Of a stretch of DNA of 64,000 bases, positions 1 through 22,453 are shown in pieces (position 1 is the stretch's first letter; each line of letters starts with the position of its first letter). This DNA comes from Paulinella micropora (lineage: Eukaryota > Cercozoa > Imbricatea > Euglyphida), in the NCBI GenBank assembly GCA_009731375.1, contig BJOX01000211.1, forward strand, positions 42,403 through 106,402, written 5' to 3'. The position numbers and the translations under genes are program-made. Below the pieces are notes generated by a model. That model was not told the DNA's origin and searched no databases. It saw only the letters and a list, made by a program, of their open reading frames with translations.

Positions 1-139
1 TTTGGTATCGCCTGTATCAGTCCCTTCCGTGCAAATATCACGGCTTAGCTGGGCATCGGGTTAATACTTTACCCACAGACTTCCTTGGTTGACGAAATCA
101 GAAGCTCCTTTTTTCTGACATTAGTCGATATCTCATCTA
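1..139 (+). repeat. Dispersed repeat element A, 3' part (cut by window edge)
   Basis: The sequence matches the 3' end of two longer copies at 29139-29610 and 49379-49842, and an inverted copy near 54609-54837. All these copies end in a stretch like GTCGATATCTCAT and run straight into ATCT repeats. The repeated junction suggests a retroposon with an ATCT-type tail. No ORF is seen. No clear pol III A and B boxes are seen, so its class is open. Confidence 0.75.
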
Positions 140-822
<683 letters not shown>

Positions 823-909
823 TGATGTATGTATGTATGTATGTATGTATGCATGAAATGAAGATAAACACTCCGATTCATTCATGTAGATAGATATAGA
901 TAGATAGAT

Positions 910-967
<58 letters not shown>

Positions 968-1022
968 GGATAGATAGATAGATAGGTAGGTAGGTAGGTA
1001 GATAGGTAGGTAGGTAGGTAGG

Positions 1023-1095
<73 letters not shown>

Positions 1096-1500
1096 GGATA
1101 GATAGATACTTGCTTAGTCATACGTTGGTGTGATAATACGTGTGGTTTTTCTTGTTTGATATTTGTCTATACATGCATGCATACAGACAGACAAACATAC
1201 ATTTCTACGTACATGCACATGTACATACATACATACACAGATACATACATGCATACATAAATACATGCACACATACATACATAATCCATATCTATATCTA
1301 TATCTTTACCTATACCTGTATCTTTTTCTAAATGTATACATGTATCTATCTATATCTATATCCATATCTATATCCATATCTATATCTATATATCTATATC
1401 TATATTTATATCTATATCTATATCTATATCTATATCTATATATATGGATATATCTATATATATCTATATATATATCTATATATATAAATATATCTATATC
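823..1500 (+). repeat. TATG, GATA, TACA and TATATC tracts
   Basis: Short TATG repeats (825-852) are followed by GATA/GGTA repeats (890-1108), TACA repeats (1170-1287) and TATATC hexamers (1290-1500). A short non-repeat link at 1109-1165 shows no gene. Confidence 0.85.
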
Positions 1501-1506
1501 TGTAAG

Positions 1507-1783
1507 GTGTGATTTTTCCAAGCAGCTGCAGTTGGCAGATCTATATCTATTTCTATATCTATATCTATATCTATATCTATATCTATTGCTATATCTATAT
1601 CTATATCTGTAAGGTGTGATTTTTCCAAGCAGCTGCAGTTGGCATATAAATATATATATCTATATCTATATCCATATCTCTATCCATATCTATATCTATG
1701 TCTATATCTATATCTATATCTATATCTATATTATCTATATCTATATCTGTAAGGTGCGATTTTTCCAAGCAGCTGCAGTTGGC
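1507..1783 (+). repeat. Three 5'-edge copies of the first protease exon
   Basis: Three 30-bp copies of the start of the exon at 1928 lie at 1507-1536, 1614-1643 and 1754-1783. Each is preceded by TGTAAG, which includes the acceptor AG, and each is set in TATATC repeats. They encode [11 protein letters not shown] and then fall back into microsatellite with no donor. They are pseudo-exons with a good acceptor. Confidence 0.85.
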
Positions 1784-1786
1784 AGA

Positions 1787-1843
<57 letters not shown>

Positions 1844-1927
1844 ATATCTTTATCTATATTTTGTCCATATATCTATATCTTTTTCTATGTCTATATCTAT
1901 ATCTATATCTATATCTACATCTGTAAG

Positions 1928-7169
<5,242 letters not shown>

Positions 7170-7182
7170 GTTCAACTCTCTC

Positions 7183-7227
<45 letters not shown>

Positions 7228-7258
7228 TTGTCTCTCTTTGTCTCTCTTTCTCTCTCTT

Positions 7259-7324
<66 letters not shown>

Positions 7325-7370
7325 GTACAGCGATCTGTATCCTTCCCCATCCTTAGAGAAGGTTTAACTG

Positions 7371-7426
<56 letters not shown>

Positions 7427-7455
7427 TTTCTCTCTCTCTCTCTGTCTCTCTCTCA

Positions 7456-7515
<60 letters not shown>

Positions 7516-8511
7516 NNNNNNNNNNNNNNNNNNNNNNNNNNNNNNNNNNNNNNNNNNNNNNNNNNNNNNNNNNNNNNNNNNNNNNNNNNNNNNNNNNNNN
7601 NNNNNNNNNNNNNNNNNNNNNNNNNNNNNNNNNNNNNNNNNNNNNNNNNNNNNNNNNNNNNNNNNNNNNNNNNNNNNNNNNNNNNNNNNNNNNNNNNNNN
7701 NNNNNNNNNNNNNNNNNNNNNNNNNNNNNNNNNNNNNNNNNNNNNNNNNNNNNNNNNNNNNNNNNNNNNNNNNNNNNNNNNNNNNNNNNNNNNNNNNNNN
7801 NNNNNNNNNNNNNNNNNNNNNNNNNNNNNNNNNNNNNNNNNNNNNNNNNNNNNNNNNNNNNNNNNNNNNNNNNNNNNNNNNNNNNNNNNNNNNNNNNNNN
7901 NNNNNNNNNNNNNNNNNNNNNNNNNNNNNNNNNNNNNNNNNNNNNNNNNNNNNNNNNNNNNNNNNNNNNNNNNNNNNNNNNNNNNNNNNNNNNNNNNNNN
8001 NNNNNNNNNNNNNNNNNNNNNNNNNNNNNNNNNNNNNNNNNNNNNNNNNNNNNNNNNNNNNNNNNNNNNNNNNNNNNNNNNNNNNNNNNNNNNNNNNNNN
8101 NNNNNNNNNNNNNNNNNNNNNNNNNNNNNNNNNNNNNNNNNNNNNNNNNNNNNNNNNNNNNNNNNNNNNNNNNNNNNNNNNNNNNNNNNNNNNNNNNNNN
8201 NNNNNNNNNNNNNNNNNNNNNNNNNNNNNNNNNNNNNNNNNNNNNNNNNNNNNNNNNNNNNNNNNNNNNNNNNNNNNNNNNNNNNNNNNNNNNNNNNNNN
8301 NNNNNNNNNNNNNNNNNNNNNNNNNNNNNNNNNNNNNNNNNNNNNNNNNNNNNNNNNNNNNNNNNNNNNNNNNNNNNNNNNNNNNNNNNNNNNNNNNNNN
8401 NNNNNNNNNNNNNNNNNNNNNNNNNNNNNNNNNNNNNNNNNNNNNNNNNNNNNNNNNNNNNNNNNNNNNNNNNNNNNNNNNNNNNNNNNNNNNNNNNNNN
8501 NNNNNNNNNNN
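7170..8511 (+). repeat. CT-repeat intron with a 3'-edge exon copy and a 996-bp gap
   Basis: CT repeats surround a copy of the 3' edge of exon f at 7322-7360, including its donor (AGAAG/GTTT). It lies downstream of the complete exon. Ns occupy 7516-8511 and a poly-C run follows. Confidence 0.85.
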
Positions 8512-9086
8512 CCCCCCCCCCCCCCCCCCCTCTCTCTCTCTCCCTCTCCCTCCCTCCCTCTCTCTTATATAATATTTGCAAACAACAGGAATACATATAA
8601 TGCATGTCCGTACAGAGCCAAGCATAAACAGCGAACTGACCAGTAGCTCATCGGTTGAGGTCAAATCCATACACATGACATACTTCTAATAATAACATTG
8701 ACAATAATAACAGAGCAGCATCCCCGGAAAAGTAAGGAACATTCATGACAATAGCATGCATAGTACCCAGGGTGGCCAAAATATCAGGAAACACTTTATT
8801 CCCTGAAAAACATTTGACGAAGAGAAAATGTATGTTCCCATTCTTTACTTCTCTTGATCTTTTGGTGGTAGAATGTGTGGACAAGATTTTGAAGTAAGAG
8901 GATTTTATAATTAGCTACCAAGATGCATCCAATTTTTTTTTTTTTTTTTTTTTTTTTCACGGAATAAAAATTTCCCGATATTTGGGCGGACATACATACA
9001 TACATACATACATACATACATACATACATACATACATACATACGTACGTACTCTGCGGATGGGCAGCGGCAGAAGAAGCTAGTTAC

Positions 9087-9122
<36 letters not shown>

Positions 9123-9147
9123 ATAGTTAGTTAGTTAGTCACCCTAG
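8512..9147. other. Mostly non-repeat stretch, no gene recognised
   Basis: After poly-C and CT (8512-8563) comes about 370 bp of mixed sequence, a poly-T run (8934-8957), TACA repeats and TTAG repeats. I see no exon with a recognisable motif. The last exon or exons of the protease could lie here or in the gap before it. Confidence 0.5.
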
Positions 9148-9224
9148 GTAATGACAAAGCTGCGAGGTCTGCTTCTGACGTGACAATGGGAAGGGTAGAA
9201 GTAGATGACAACGTCATGACCTTG

Positions 9225-9284
<60 letters not shown>

Positions 9285-9353
9285 AATGGGAGGGGTAGAG
9301 GTAGTTGAGGCAGGAGATGAAGCAGTGTTGGTATTCCTTCCCCTACCTGCCTA
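9148..9353 (-). repeat. Inverted partial copy of a kinase-tail exon and a diverged relative
   Basis: Read on the minus strand, 9281-9353 closely matches the start of the kinase-tail exon at 51468, including its TAG-type acceptor and the GRGRNTNTASSP and STTSTPP readings. The part at 9148-9235 looks like a more distant relative. A GA tract separates them. On the plus strand 9148-9235 is also open (GNDKAARSASDV), so an exon of the protease gene in this orientation is not excluded. Confidence 0.6.
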
Positions 9354-9513
9354 CCTATATATATATATATATACATATATATGTATATATATATACACCA
9401 AATATACAGATTAACGTATATACATGCATAAATTCAAACTTGTATATATATATATATATAACATTATATATATATATAATATTATATATATATACATATA
9501 TATATATGTATAT

Positions 9514-9571
<58 letters not shown>

Positions 9572-9815
9572 GCAGTGATCACGATGCAAGTGATCACATT
9601 CACAATAATCACGTGGGTGATTCAAATAAGCTTGTAAGTATCCCCTCTGGTAGTCATGACATTGAGTAGTAATAATATCGATCAAAATCCCCAAGACTGT
9701 CTTCCATCCCCCACCCNNNNNNNNNNCAACAGCCTTCTTCACGTGAGACGCTTCTGGCAACTTTCGTTCCCCCCTGTCTACAAGATAACGGTCTCCTATC
9801 TATCTATCTACATAC

Positions 9816-9867
<52 letters not shown>

Positions 9868-10104
9868 ATCTATCGATCTATCTATCTATCTATCTATCGA
9901 TCTATGCATCCATCCATCCATCCATCCATCCATTCATATTCATCCATCCATCCATCTATCTATCTTTCTATCTATCTATCTATCTATCCACCTATATATT
10001 TACTTACCTGCCTCCTACTCTAACTATCTATCTATGTAATCTATCTATCTATCTATCTATCTATCTAATCTATCTAGCTATCATATATCTATCTATCTAT
10101 GATA

Positions 10105-10144
<40 letters not shown>

Positions 10145-10305
10145 CATCCATCCATCCATCTATCCATCTATCCATCCATCTGTACATATTTACCTATCTT
10201 TCTATGTACCTATCTATGTGCCTGTATATATATGTACTTACTACTCTACCTATCCACCTATATATTTACTTTCCTACCTATCTATTCACATATTTACCTG
10301 CCTTC

Positions 10306-10350
<45 letters not shown>

Positions 10351-10430
10351 CATCCATCCATCCACCTATCCATCTATCCATCCATCTGTCCATCTGTCTA
10401 TCTATACATCAATCTATCTATCTATCTTGA
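9354..10430 (+). repeat. TA, ATCT and CATC repeats
   Basis: TA tracts run from 9357 to 9570, then a short link to 9800 with ten Ns at 9717-9726. ATCT repeats mixed with CATC, TACC and TTACC follow to 10425. No gene is seen. Confidence 0.85.
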
Positions 10431-10484
10431 TTGTTATTTTCCATCGACATTTCTACCACTCTTTCTATTTTCCTATCTCGTGAT

Positions 10485-11860
<1,376 letters not shown>

Positions 11861-12269
11861 ACAAGTTGCATGTGTTTCAATGCAAGGCCTGCGTATGTAT
11901 GCATGCATGCATGCACGCATGCATGTATGTATCTATGTATGTCTGTATGTTTGTATGTATGCATGTATGTATGCATGTATGTATGTATGTATGTATGCAG
12001 AGCCTTCCTTTGACGACCGCAGTTTTCAGTAATCACTTGTTGAATATTTCCGAGAACAAACAACTCGCAAAAGGATCAAACTCGGATCATACTGTGCTCA
12101 ATCAGTGCATCACCTATTGCTCAATCAGTACATCAGCTTTTGCTCAGTCAGTACATCAGATTTTGCTCAATCGGTACATCAGCCATTGCTCAGGACAACC
12201 TTTCAAGTGGCAGTACCACCCAACTTCGACCTCATTTTTCTCGCTCAGTATTTGATAGATAGATAGGTA

Positions 12270-12342
<73 letters not shown>

Positions 12343-12371
12343 GAATACGAAAACACAGCACACCGTCGGAA

Positions 12372-12412
<41 letters not shown>

Positions 12413-12414
12413 AC

Positions 12415-12501
<87 letters not shown>

Positions 12502-12526
12502 AAGAAAGAGAGAGAGAAAGAGAGAG

Positions 12527-12561
<35 letters not shown>

Positions 12562-12578
12562 GAAAGGAGGAGGAGGAG

Positions 12579-12632
<54 letters not shown>

Positions 12633-12810
12633 AGGAGGAGAGAAGCCCGTGTCCTGAGGCTTCCAAAGATGAATTCACGCATTGTGAGCGGTCGTATCAC
12701 TTCGACTGATGGAGAATGATGAGGTCAAAGTCGGAGGTTTTTCTCTCTTGAATATGCACAGTCATGCAAAAAACAAAAAAACAAAAAACAAAAAACAAAA
12801 AAAAATATAT
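11861..12810. repeat. TATG, GATA and GA tracts around element-like ends
   Basis: TATG repeats (11895-11999) and a mixed stretch with CAGTACATCAG-like repeats (12095-12185) come first, then GATA (12255-12341) and GA tracts (12371-12640). The parts at 12205-12250 and 12690-12760 resemble the two ends of the foldback element at 14537-14757, so this may be a related element invaded by repeats. Confidence 0.6.
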
Positions 12811-12995
12811 TATGCGGCTCGCCACAAATTTGACGTGTTTTGCGGGCGAGCCGGGCCGGTGAGCCCGCAAAACACGTCAACTTTGGCGCGCCGCATATGT
12901 AGTTTTTATCGGTAACCTGACCACATTTTGTGCAGGTGACCGATAAAAATCCGATCATGGCGTTTGAGAACACTTGCTTGGAGTTGTCAAACGCC
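12811..12995. repeat. Chain of three hairpin-forming inverted repeats
   Basis: Arms 12811-12847 and 12863-12897 pair almost perfectly around a GC-rich 15-base loop. Their core is GACGTGTTTTGCGGGC. Arms within 12903-12949 pair over about 22 bases, starting TTTTTATCGGT. Arms 12959-12967 and 12987-12995 share GGCGTTTGA. The three lie side by side in otherwise non-repeat DNA. Confidence 0.8.
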
Positions 12996-13074
12996 GCCTT
13001 TCGATTCATCGTAGCATAACCACTAATATTGTATTGACAAAGAAAGACAAGATCCATTTGTCACGTTCCGATCC

Positions 13075-13086
13075 GGCTATCTATCG

Positions 13087-13176
<90 letters not shown>

Positions 13177-13269
13177 TAATATCTATCTATCTATCTTTCT
13201 ATCTATCTATCTATGTATCTATCTATCTATATATATATGTCTATCTGTCTATCTATGTATTTATCAATC

Positions 13270-13321
<52 letters not shown>

Positions 13322-13333
13322 AATCTATCTATC

Positions 13334-13364
<31 letters not shown>

Positions 13365-13374
13365 CTATCTCACG

Positions 13375-13413
<39 letters not shown>

Positions 13414-13429
13414 ATCTATCTATCTCAGG

Positions 13430-13471
<42 letters not shown>

Positions 13472-13496
13472 GTCTGTCTGTCTATCTATCTATCTG
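13075..13496 (+). repeat. ATCT microsatellite
   Basis: A long ATCT tract with scattered changes. The flanking DNA (12996-13074 and 13497-13889) is non-repeat, and I see no gene in it. Confidence 0.9.
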
Positions 13497-13889
13497 TGAA
13501 TTTGAGTACAACTCGTCAGACGGTTGAGAACAACGAACTCTTACTAAAGAACACTATGGCTACATTGAGTCCTGACCCTATGGGAGCATGTGAAATACCA
13601 GTAAATAGTATTAGCAGAGCGGTCTCTCGGTTGATTTACGTAATTTCGTACTCGTTGCGGACTATGATTGTGAACTTCCAAACGTCTGTGCGTTGAAACA
13701 GCAACACACTCAGCTATGGTAGTCAACTGATCTGAGTGTCGTGTTGATCGAAACTTAAACTCATCAGTTGTAGGGGAGTATGGCTTGGGCTCAGCTGTTG
13801 CAACCGTTCACTTTCAATGCAGTCAAACATTGTGTTTTCTTGCTACACTAACGACTCTGACTTGCCTGTCAACAAATGAGTCACCGTAC

Positions 13890-14173
13890 TATTATTGCTG
13901 TTGACATTCAAGACAACAACAAAAATTAGTTTTTCATTTTTGTGTCAGATTTTCATTTTTGTGACAGTTTTTCATTTTTGTGACAAAAATTCAAATTTTC
14001 AAATTTAACGGTAACATTTCGCGAAAATTTACGATATTTTGCGGACGAATATAGCCGTTAATTTGAAAAATTCAAATTTTCACCCAAAATCAAAATTCCA
14101 ACCAAAACTGAAATTCCAACCAAAACAGAAAAATCAATTTTTTTTGTTGTCTTGAATGTCAACAGCAATAATA
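13890..14173. mobile_element. Foldback (MITE-like) element 1
   Basis: Inverted ends of about 30 bp start TATTATTGCTGTTGACATTC and are repeated in reverse complement at 14140-14173. TA lies at both outer edges, as expected for a Tc1/mariner-type target site. The inside is AT-rich, has direct repeats of TTTTTCATTTTTGTGACA and has no ORF. It is non-autonomous by inference. Confidence 0.8.
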
Positions 14174-14536
14174 TCAATCGACGTGCTTAACCGTTCACAG
14201 CCCCGGATCATAGTAAAAGACTGTGACAAGATTATTAATATATTAATATTAATAAAAAGGGGGGGTTTTAATGAATATTCGGAAACCAATAAGGACTGTT
14301 GCCAGGCCTCATCTGCGTCCACGTGTTGGCTCCGGACAACTACTGTATCATAAGTAACTTGCAATCAGTACGACGCTTAACCCCCAACTGAGTGGGAACC
14401 GAATCCGAAGACAGGAACCTTCAAAAGTGGAAAGACATCAACTGTGGCCGAGCGCGACTGGCCGAACATGTGTGCGGTGCGCAGCCTTCTGTATGAAAGG
14501 GTAGTTTCATGACAATCGGAGGGGCCCAGCCTACGG

Positions 14537-14757
14537 TATTACTGTGGACATTCAAGTGGCAAACTATCCAACTTTGATCTAATCGTTCTCCCTCAATCTA
14601 AGTGATACGACAAATCTGAAGCCAGCATTGGAAAGCTTAGGACAAGAGCTTCAAGTTCAACGGTGTGCGCTGCATTTCCGGACGGTATCTCAAATATTGA
14701 TTGAGAAAGATGAGGTCAAAGTTTGAATGTTTTGCCACTTGAATGTCAACAGTAATA
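14537..14757. mobile_element. Foldback (MITE-like) element 2, related to element 1
   Basis: Inverted ends start TATTACTG and then GACATTCAAG, with imperfect pairing over about 60 bp that includes GGCAAA and AACTTTGA. The GACATTCAAG core and the TA edges are shared with the element at 13890, so the two belong to one family. No ORF is present. Confidence 0.75.
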
Positions 14758-15214
14758 GCCTAATAGGTTCTACAGGAGGTTTTGATTTGTTGTTAAGGTA
14801 GTTGGGTTGAAAGTTCATTATGGTGAACTTGTGACGTTGAAGTCGCAGGTTCGTCACGGTTAGATACTCGTTGGCATTGCGCAACATATGAGATGTTGTG
14901 ATGGTCGTTAGGCTTGTCTGGTCATATTAATAGTAAGTACTCGTCACGATTGGTCGCGTGCGCAATTCGGAGAGGATAGTTGGTTTTGCGTATGGGTTGC
15001 TGGAATTTCGTTGGTTTCGCTGATGGGTCGTAGAATTTGTGCAGGTTTCTGCCTGTTCAAGTTGTCTTTTGCTAGTGTTAGGTGCCACGTTGTCGGGCCG
15101 GGCGGCGCGCTTGGTTGTCATTCTGATCCTTCTTTGAGTGAGGGGTGTTCTGGTTGGTACCAGTGCGACCAATCCCTTGACGCTTCAGGATATATTAATA
15201 TCAGCAGGGGATAA
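14758..15214. other. Non-repeat stretch, no gene recognised
   Basis: Mixed-composition DNA with short open frames on both strands but no motif, splice pattern or repeat match that I can support. Confidence 0.5.
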
Positions 15215-16604
<1,390 letters not shown>

Positions 16605-16614
16605 NNNNNNNNNN

Positions 16615-16698
<84 letters not shown>

Positions 16699-16743
16699 GT
16701 ATCTATCTATGTATCTATGTATGTATCTATGTATGTATGTATG

Positions 16744-16808
<65 letters not shown>

Positions 16809-16865
16809 GATAGATACATAAATGGATAGATAGATAGATAGATAGATAGATAAATAGATAGATCA

Positions 16866-16914
<49 letters not shown>

Positions 16915-17456
16915 CACATATACTCTCTCTCTCTCTCACACACACACACATACACACACACGCACGCACACACACACACTCACACACACATCGCATTAAA
17001 AATAGTGTGCTGCAAACATAAAAACACACACACACACACACACACACGCACAAACACACAAACACACAAACACACAAACACACAAACAGACACACAGACA
17101 CACACACCACCACCACCACCACCACACAGACACACACACACACACACCCACACCCACATACATAACACATACACACAACACACGCACACAACACAACACA
17201 CCACCACCATACAGACACAAACACACACACACACACATACATCCACACAAACACACACACATACACATACACACAAACACACACCACCACCACCACCACA
17301 CAGACACAAAGACACACACACACATGCATACATACACACAAACACACACATACACACAACACACACACAACACAACACAACACAACACAACACAGAAACA
17401 CACACATAGACACACACACAACACACACAAACACACACACACACACACACGCGCAC

Positions 17457-17495
<39 letters not shown>

Positions 17496-18066
17496 NNNNN
17501 NNNNNNNNNNNNNNNNNNNNNNNNNNNNNNNNNNNNNNNNNNNNNNNNNNNNNNNNNNNNNNNNNNNNNNNNNNNNNNNNNNNNNNNNNNNNNNNNNNNN
17601 NNNNNNNNNNNNNNNNNNNNNNNNNNNNNNNNNNNNNNNNNNNNNNNNNNNNNNNNNNNNNNNNNNNNNNNNNNNNNNNNNNNNNNNNNNNNNNNNNNNN
17701 NNNNNNNNNNNNNNNNNNNNNNNNNNNNNNNNNNNNNNNNNNNNNNNNNNNNNNNNNNNNNNNNNNNNNNNNNNNNNNNNNNNNNNNNNNNNNNNNNNNN
17801 NNNNNNNNNNNNNNNNNNNNNNNNNNNNNNNNNNNNNNNNNNNNNNNNNNNNNNNNNNNNNNNNNNNNNNNNNNNNNNNNNNNNNNNNNNNNNNNNNNNN
17901 NNNNNNNNNNNNNNNNNNNNNNNNNNNNNNNNNNNNNNNNNNNNNNNNNNNNNNNNNNNNNNNNNNNNNNNNNNNNNNNNNNNNNNNNNNNNNNNNNNNN
18001 NNNNNNNNNNNNNNNNNNNNNNNNNNNNNNNNNNNNNNNNNNNNNNNNNNNNNAAAGAAGAAAGAA

Positions 18067-18132
<66 letters not shown>

Positions 18133-18153
18133 TGAGTGTGTGTGTGTGTGTTT

Positions 18154-18187
<34 letters not shown>

Positions 18188-18290
18188 CAGAGACAGAGAC
18201 AGAGACAGAGACAGAGACAGAGACCTACAAACACACACACACACACACAACTTACTAGAATGTACGTACTTTAGATTGATGGACACAAAC
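16615..18290. repeat. ATCT, GATA, CA and GA tracts with a 558-bp gap
   Basis: ATCT repeats (16615-16808) switch strand to GATA repeats (16809-16911), which makes a repeat palindrome. CA repeats (16937-17495) lead to Ns at 17496-18053, then GA repeats to 18220. Confidence 0.9.
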
Positions 18291-19262
18291 TACAAACGCA
18301 CAAAAAACTTTGAATTGGCAAACACAAACAAACAAACACAAGGCCAGACAGGGGCAAGGGACGATACGATACTATAAGGCAAGAGCAGAATGCAGAGGTC
18401 AGATATAACCAACATATGGGGCAAGCGAGATCAATTGAAGTACTAATTGACAGTCGGCCTGTGAGACATTGGCGATTTTCCGCAATAGGTCCGGACAGAT
18501 CTGCCTTGTGGGCTGTCTGAAAAAAGTGGGGTGCGTTGCCACTTTTCCCACTACGCGACGTTTGGACGGAAAATGTGCACACCACACTTTTTTGGGTACC
18601 GGAATAGGGTAACTGCCTAAAACGGTACTCCCCGTGAAGTTCACAGGGTCTCTGACAGCAAAAAATCTGCAGGTTCAGAGTTTTTCTCTCACCCTTTCTT
18701 TCTTTCTGTGTGTGTATGTGTGTCTCTCTCTCTTTCTTGATGTTCTTTCTGGCCTCCATTCCTTCTTTCCAATTCGTACGCGTTACCCTTTCCTCTCTCT
18801 TTCTCTCTCTTTCTCTCTTCCTTTCTTCCTTCGACATTCTTTCATCAATCTTCTCCCATCTACCCAGTTTTCTTTCCTCCTTCTCCCTCCTTCTTTCTTT
18901 CTTTCCTTTTTCTCCCTCGTTTCTTCATTCTCAGTTCAATATCATTTCTTCCCTCGACTTAACGTGCTTTCTGGCTTGCTTTCCTTTTTTTCTTTTTCTG
19001 TCTGTCTGTCTATGTCTGTCTTTGTCATACATATATTAATATATATATACATATATACATGTGTGTGTGTGTGAGCGTGTATGTATGTATGAATGTATGT
19101 ATGTAGTATGTATGTATGACATATGTATGTATGCATGCATGTATGTATGTATGTATTCAGGTAAGGTAGGTTAAGTAGGTAGGTAGGTTAGTGAGTAGGT
19201 AGGGAGGTACATAGGTAAGTATGTATGTATGTAGGTATGTACGTACGTACGTATAGCTACGT

Positions 19263-20172
19263 ATGTATGTATGTATGTATGCATGTATGTATGTATGTAT
19301 GTATGTATACGTATTTATGCATGTATGTGTGTGTATGTACACATGTATGTATGTAACATACATATGTATGTATGTACGAATGTATGTATGTATGTATGTA
19401 TGTATGTATGTATGTATGTATGCATGTGTGTGTATGCATGAATGTATGTATGTATGTATGTATGTATACATGTATGTATGCATGCAACCATGCATGCATG
19501 CATGCATGCATGCATGCATGTATGTATGTATGCATGTATGTATGTATGTATGTATGTACGTATGTATATGTATGTATGTATGTATGTATGCATGCATGTA
19601 TGTATGTATGTATGTATGTATGTATGTATGCATGCATGCATGCATGCATGTATGTATGTATGTATGTTATGTATGTATGTATGTATGTATGTATATTATA
19701 TGTATGTATGTATGTATGCATGCATGCATGCATGCATGCATGTATGCATGTATGTATGTGTGTATGTATGTGTATGTGTGTATGTATGTATGTATGTATG
19801 TATGTGTATCTATGTATGTGTATGTATGTATATGTATGTATGTATGTATGTATGAATGTATGTATGCATGCATGCATGCATGCATGCATGTATTTATGTG
19901 TATGTATGTATGCATGCATGTATGTAATGCATGCATGCATGCAGGCATGCATGTGCAGGCATGCATGCATTTATGTATGTATGTATTTATGTATGTATGT
20001 ATGTATGTATGTATGTATGTATTCATGCATTTATGTATGCATGTATGCATGTATGTATGTATGTATGTATGTATGTATGTATGTATGTATGTATGTATTG
20101 TATGTATGTATGTATGCATGTATCTATGTATGCATGCATGCATGCATGCATGTATTTATGTATGTATGTATG

Positions 20173-20206
<34 letters not shown>

Positions 20207-20569
20207 TGTATGTATGTGTGTATGTGTGTGTGTGCGTGTATGCGTGTATGTATGTATGTATGTATGTGTATCTATGTATGTGTATGTATGTGTATGTATG
20301 TATGTATGTATGTATGTATGTATGTCTGTATGCATGCATGCATGCATGCATGCATGCATGTATGCATGTATGTGTATGTATGTATTTATGTATGTATGTA
20401 TGCATGTATGTAATGCATGCATGTATGCAGGCATGCATGTGCAGGCATGCATGCATTTATGTATGTATGTATGTATGCGAGTATGTATGTATGTATGTAT
20501 GTATTCATGCATGTATGTATGTTTGTATGTATGCAAGTATGTATGTATGCATTTATGTATGTATTCATG

Positions 20570-20601
<32 letters not shown>

Positions 20602-20695
20602 TGTATGTATGTATGTATGTATGTGTGTGTGTGTATGTATGTATGTATGTATGTATGTATGCATGCATGCATGTATGTATGTATCTATGCATGCA

Positions 20696-20730
<35 letters not shown>

Positions 20731-21370
20731 CTTGTGTGTGTGTATATATGTATGCATGTATTCATGCATGTATGCATGCATGCATTTATGTATGTATGTA
20801 TGTATGTATATTATATGTATGTACGTATGTATGTACGTATGTATGTATGTATGCATCCATGCATGCATGCATGTATGTATGTATGTATGGATGGATGGAT
20901 GTATGTATGCATATATGTATGTGTGTATGTGTGTGTGTGTGTCTATGTATGTATGTCTGTATTTTATGTATGTGTATGTATGTGTATGTATGTGTATGTA
21001 TGTGTATGTATGTATGTATGCATGTATGTATGTATGTATGCATTTATGTAAGTATGTATGTATGTATGTATGTATGTATGTATGTATGTATGCATGCATG
21101 CATGTATGCATGCATGTATGTGTATGTATATGTATGTATGTATGTATCTATGTATGTGGGTATGTATGTATGCCACGGTATGTATGTATGTATGTATGTA
21201 TGTATGAAGGTGTGTATGTATGTAGGTTTGTAGGTATGTAGGTTTGTAGGTATGTAGGTATGCAGGTATGTATGTATGTATGTATGTATGTACTAGTATG
21301 TATGTATGTATGTATGTATGTATGCATGCATGTATGCATGCATGCATGCATGCATGTATGTATGTATGCA
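19263..21370 (+). repeat. TATG/CATG microsatellite, centre left
   Basis: About 2.1 kb of TATG with CATG and TGTG variants. Longer words repeat inside it. For example, a unit with GCAGGCATGCATGTGCAGG occurs at about 19940 and 20426, so segments of several hundred bp have been duplicated. Confidence 0.9.
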
Positions 21371-21374
21371 TGTA

Positions 21375-21740
21375 TTACAGTAAAAAATTCGACACTGATG
21401 TCATCATTACCGTATGATTATTAAACTATTCAATATTAATCAAGATTTTGCAAAAAAAATCAATATTAATCATCCAATACAAATCCAGGCAATATTCAAG
21501 TAATCAACCGGGCCCGGCGTCTTATGATCTCAGGTTAATCCGACCAATATTAATCAATATATATTAATCAATCATCACTTAATCAATATGAACTTGAGTT
21601 CAACTCAAGTTGAATCAATACTAATCAATATTAATCAACATAGCTTGATCAAGTTATGACGGTGGCAGTTGATCATAGTAATAAAACGGAACTTATCATA
21701 AGTATGATGAAGTAACGGAACTCAAAATAGATATAAAATT
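21375..21740. other. AT-rich core of the inverted repeat
   Basis: Non-microsatellite DNA rich in the word ATTAATC, with no open frame of note. It sits near the centre of the inverted repeat and is the only unique sequence there. Confidence 0.6.
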
Positions 21741-21874
21741 AACATACATGATGCATACATGCATACATATTAATACATACATACATGCATGAATGCATGC
21801 ATGCATGCATATATGTATGCATGCATACATGCATACATGCATACATGCATACATACATACATACATGCATACTA

Positions 21875-21943
<69 letters not shown>

Positions 21944-22339
21944 ATAGATACACTAAATACATACATGCACACATACATGCCCGCCCGCCCGCCCGACCGC
22001 CCGACCGACCGATCGACTATACATACATACATACATGCATAAATACATGCCCGCCCGCCCGACCAACCGACCGACCGATCGACTATACATACATGCATAC
22101 ATACAAACATACAAACATACAAACATACAGACATACATATATACATACATACATACATACATACATTCGTATACATACATACATGCATACATACATACAT
22201 ACATACATAAATACATACATACAAACATACATACATACATACATACATACATACATGCACATACATACATACATACATACATACAAACATACATACATAC
22301 AAACATACATACATACATACATACATACATACATACACA

Positions 22340-22373
<34 letters not shown>

Positions 22374-22417
22374 CTACATACATACATACATATATACATA
22401 CATACATACATACTACA

Positions 22418-22453
<36 letters not shown>

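Noticed and set aside
19257-21241. Cys-, Met- and Tyr-rich ORFs and their His-, Thr-rich antisense
   Set aside because: TATG/TACA tetramers read without stops on both strands. They are not metal-binding proteins.
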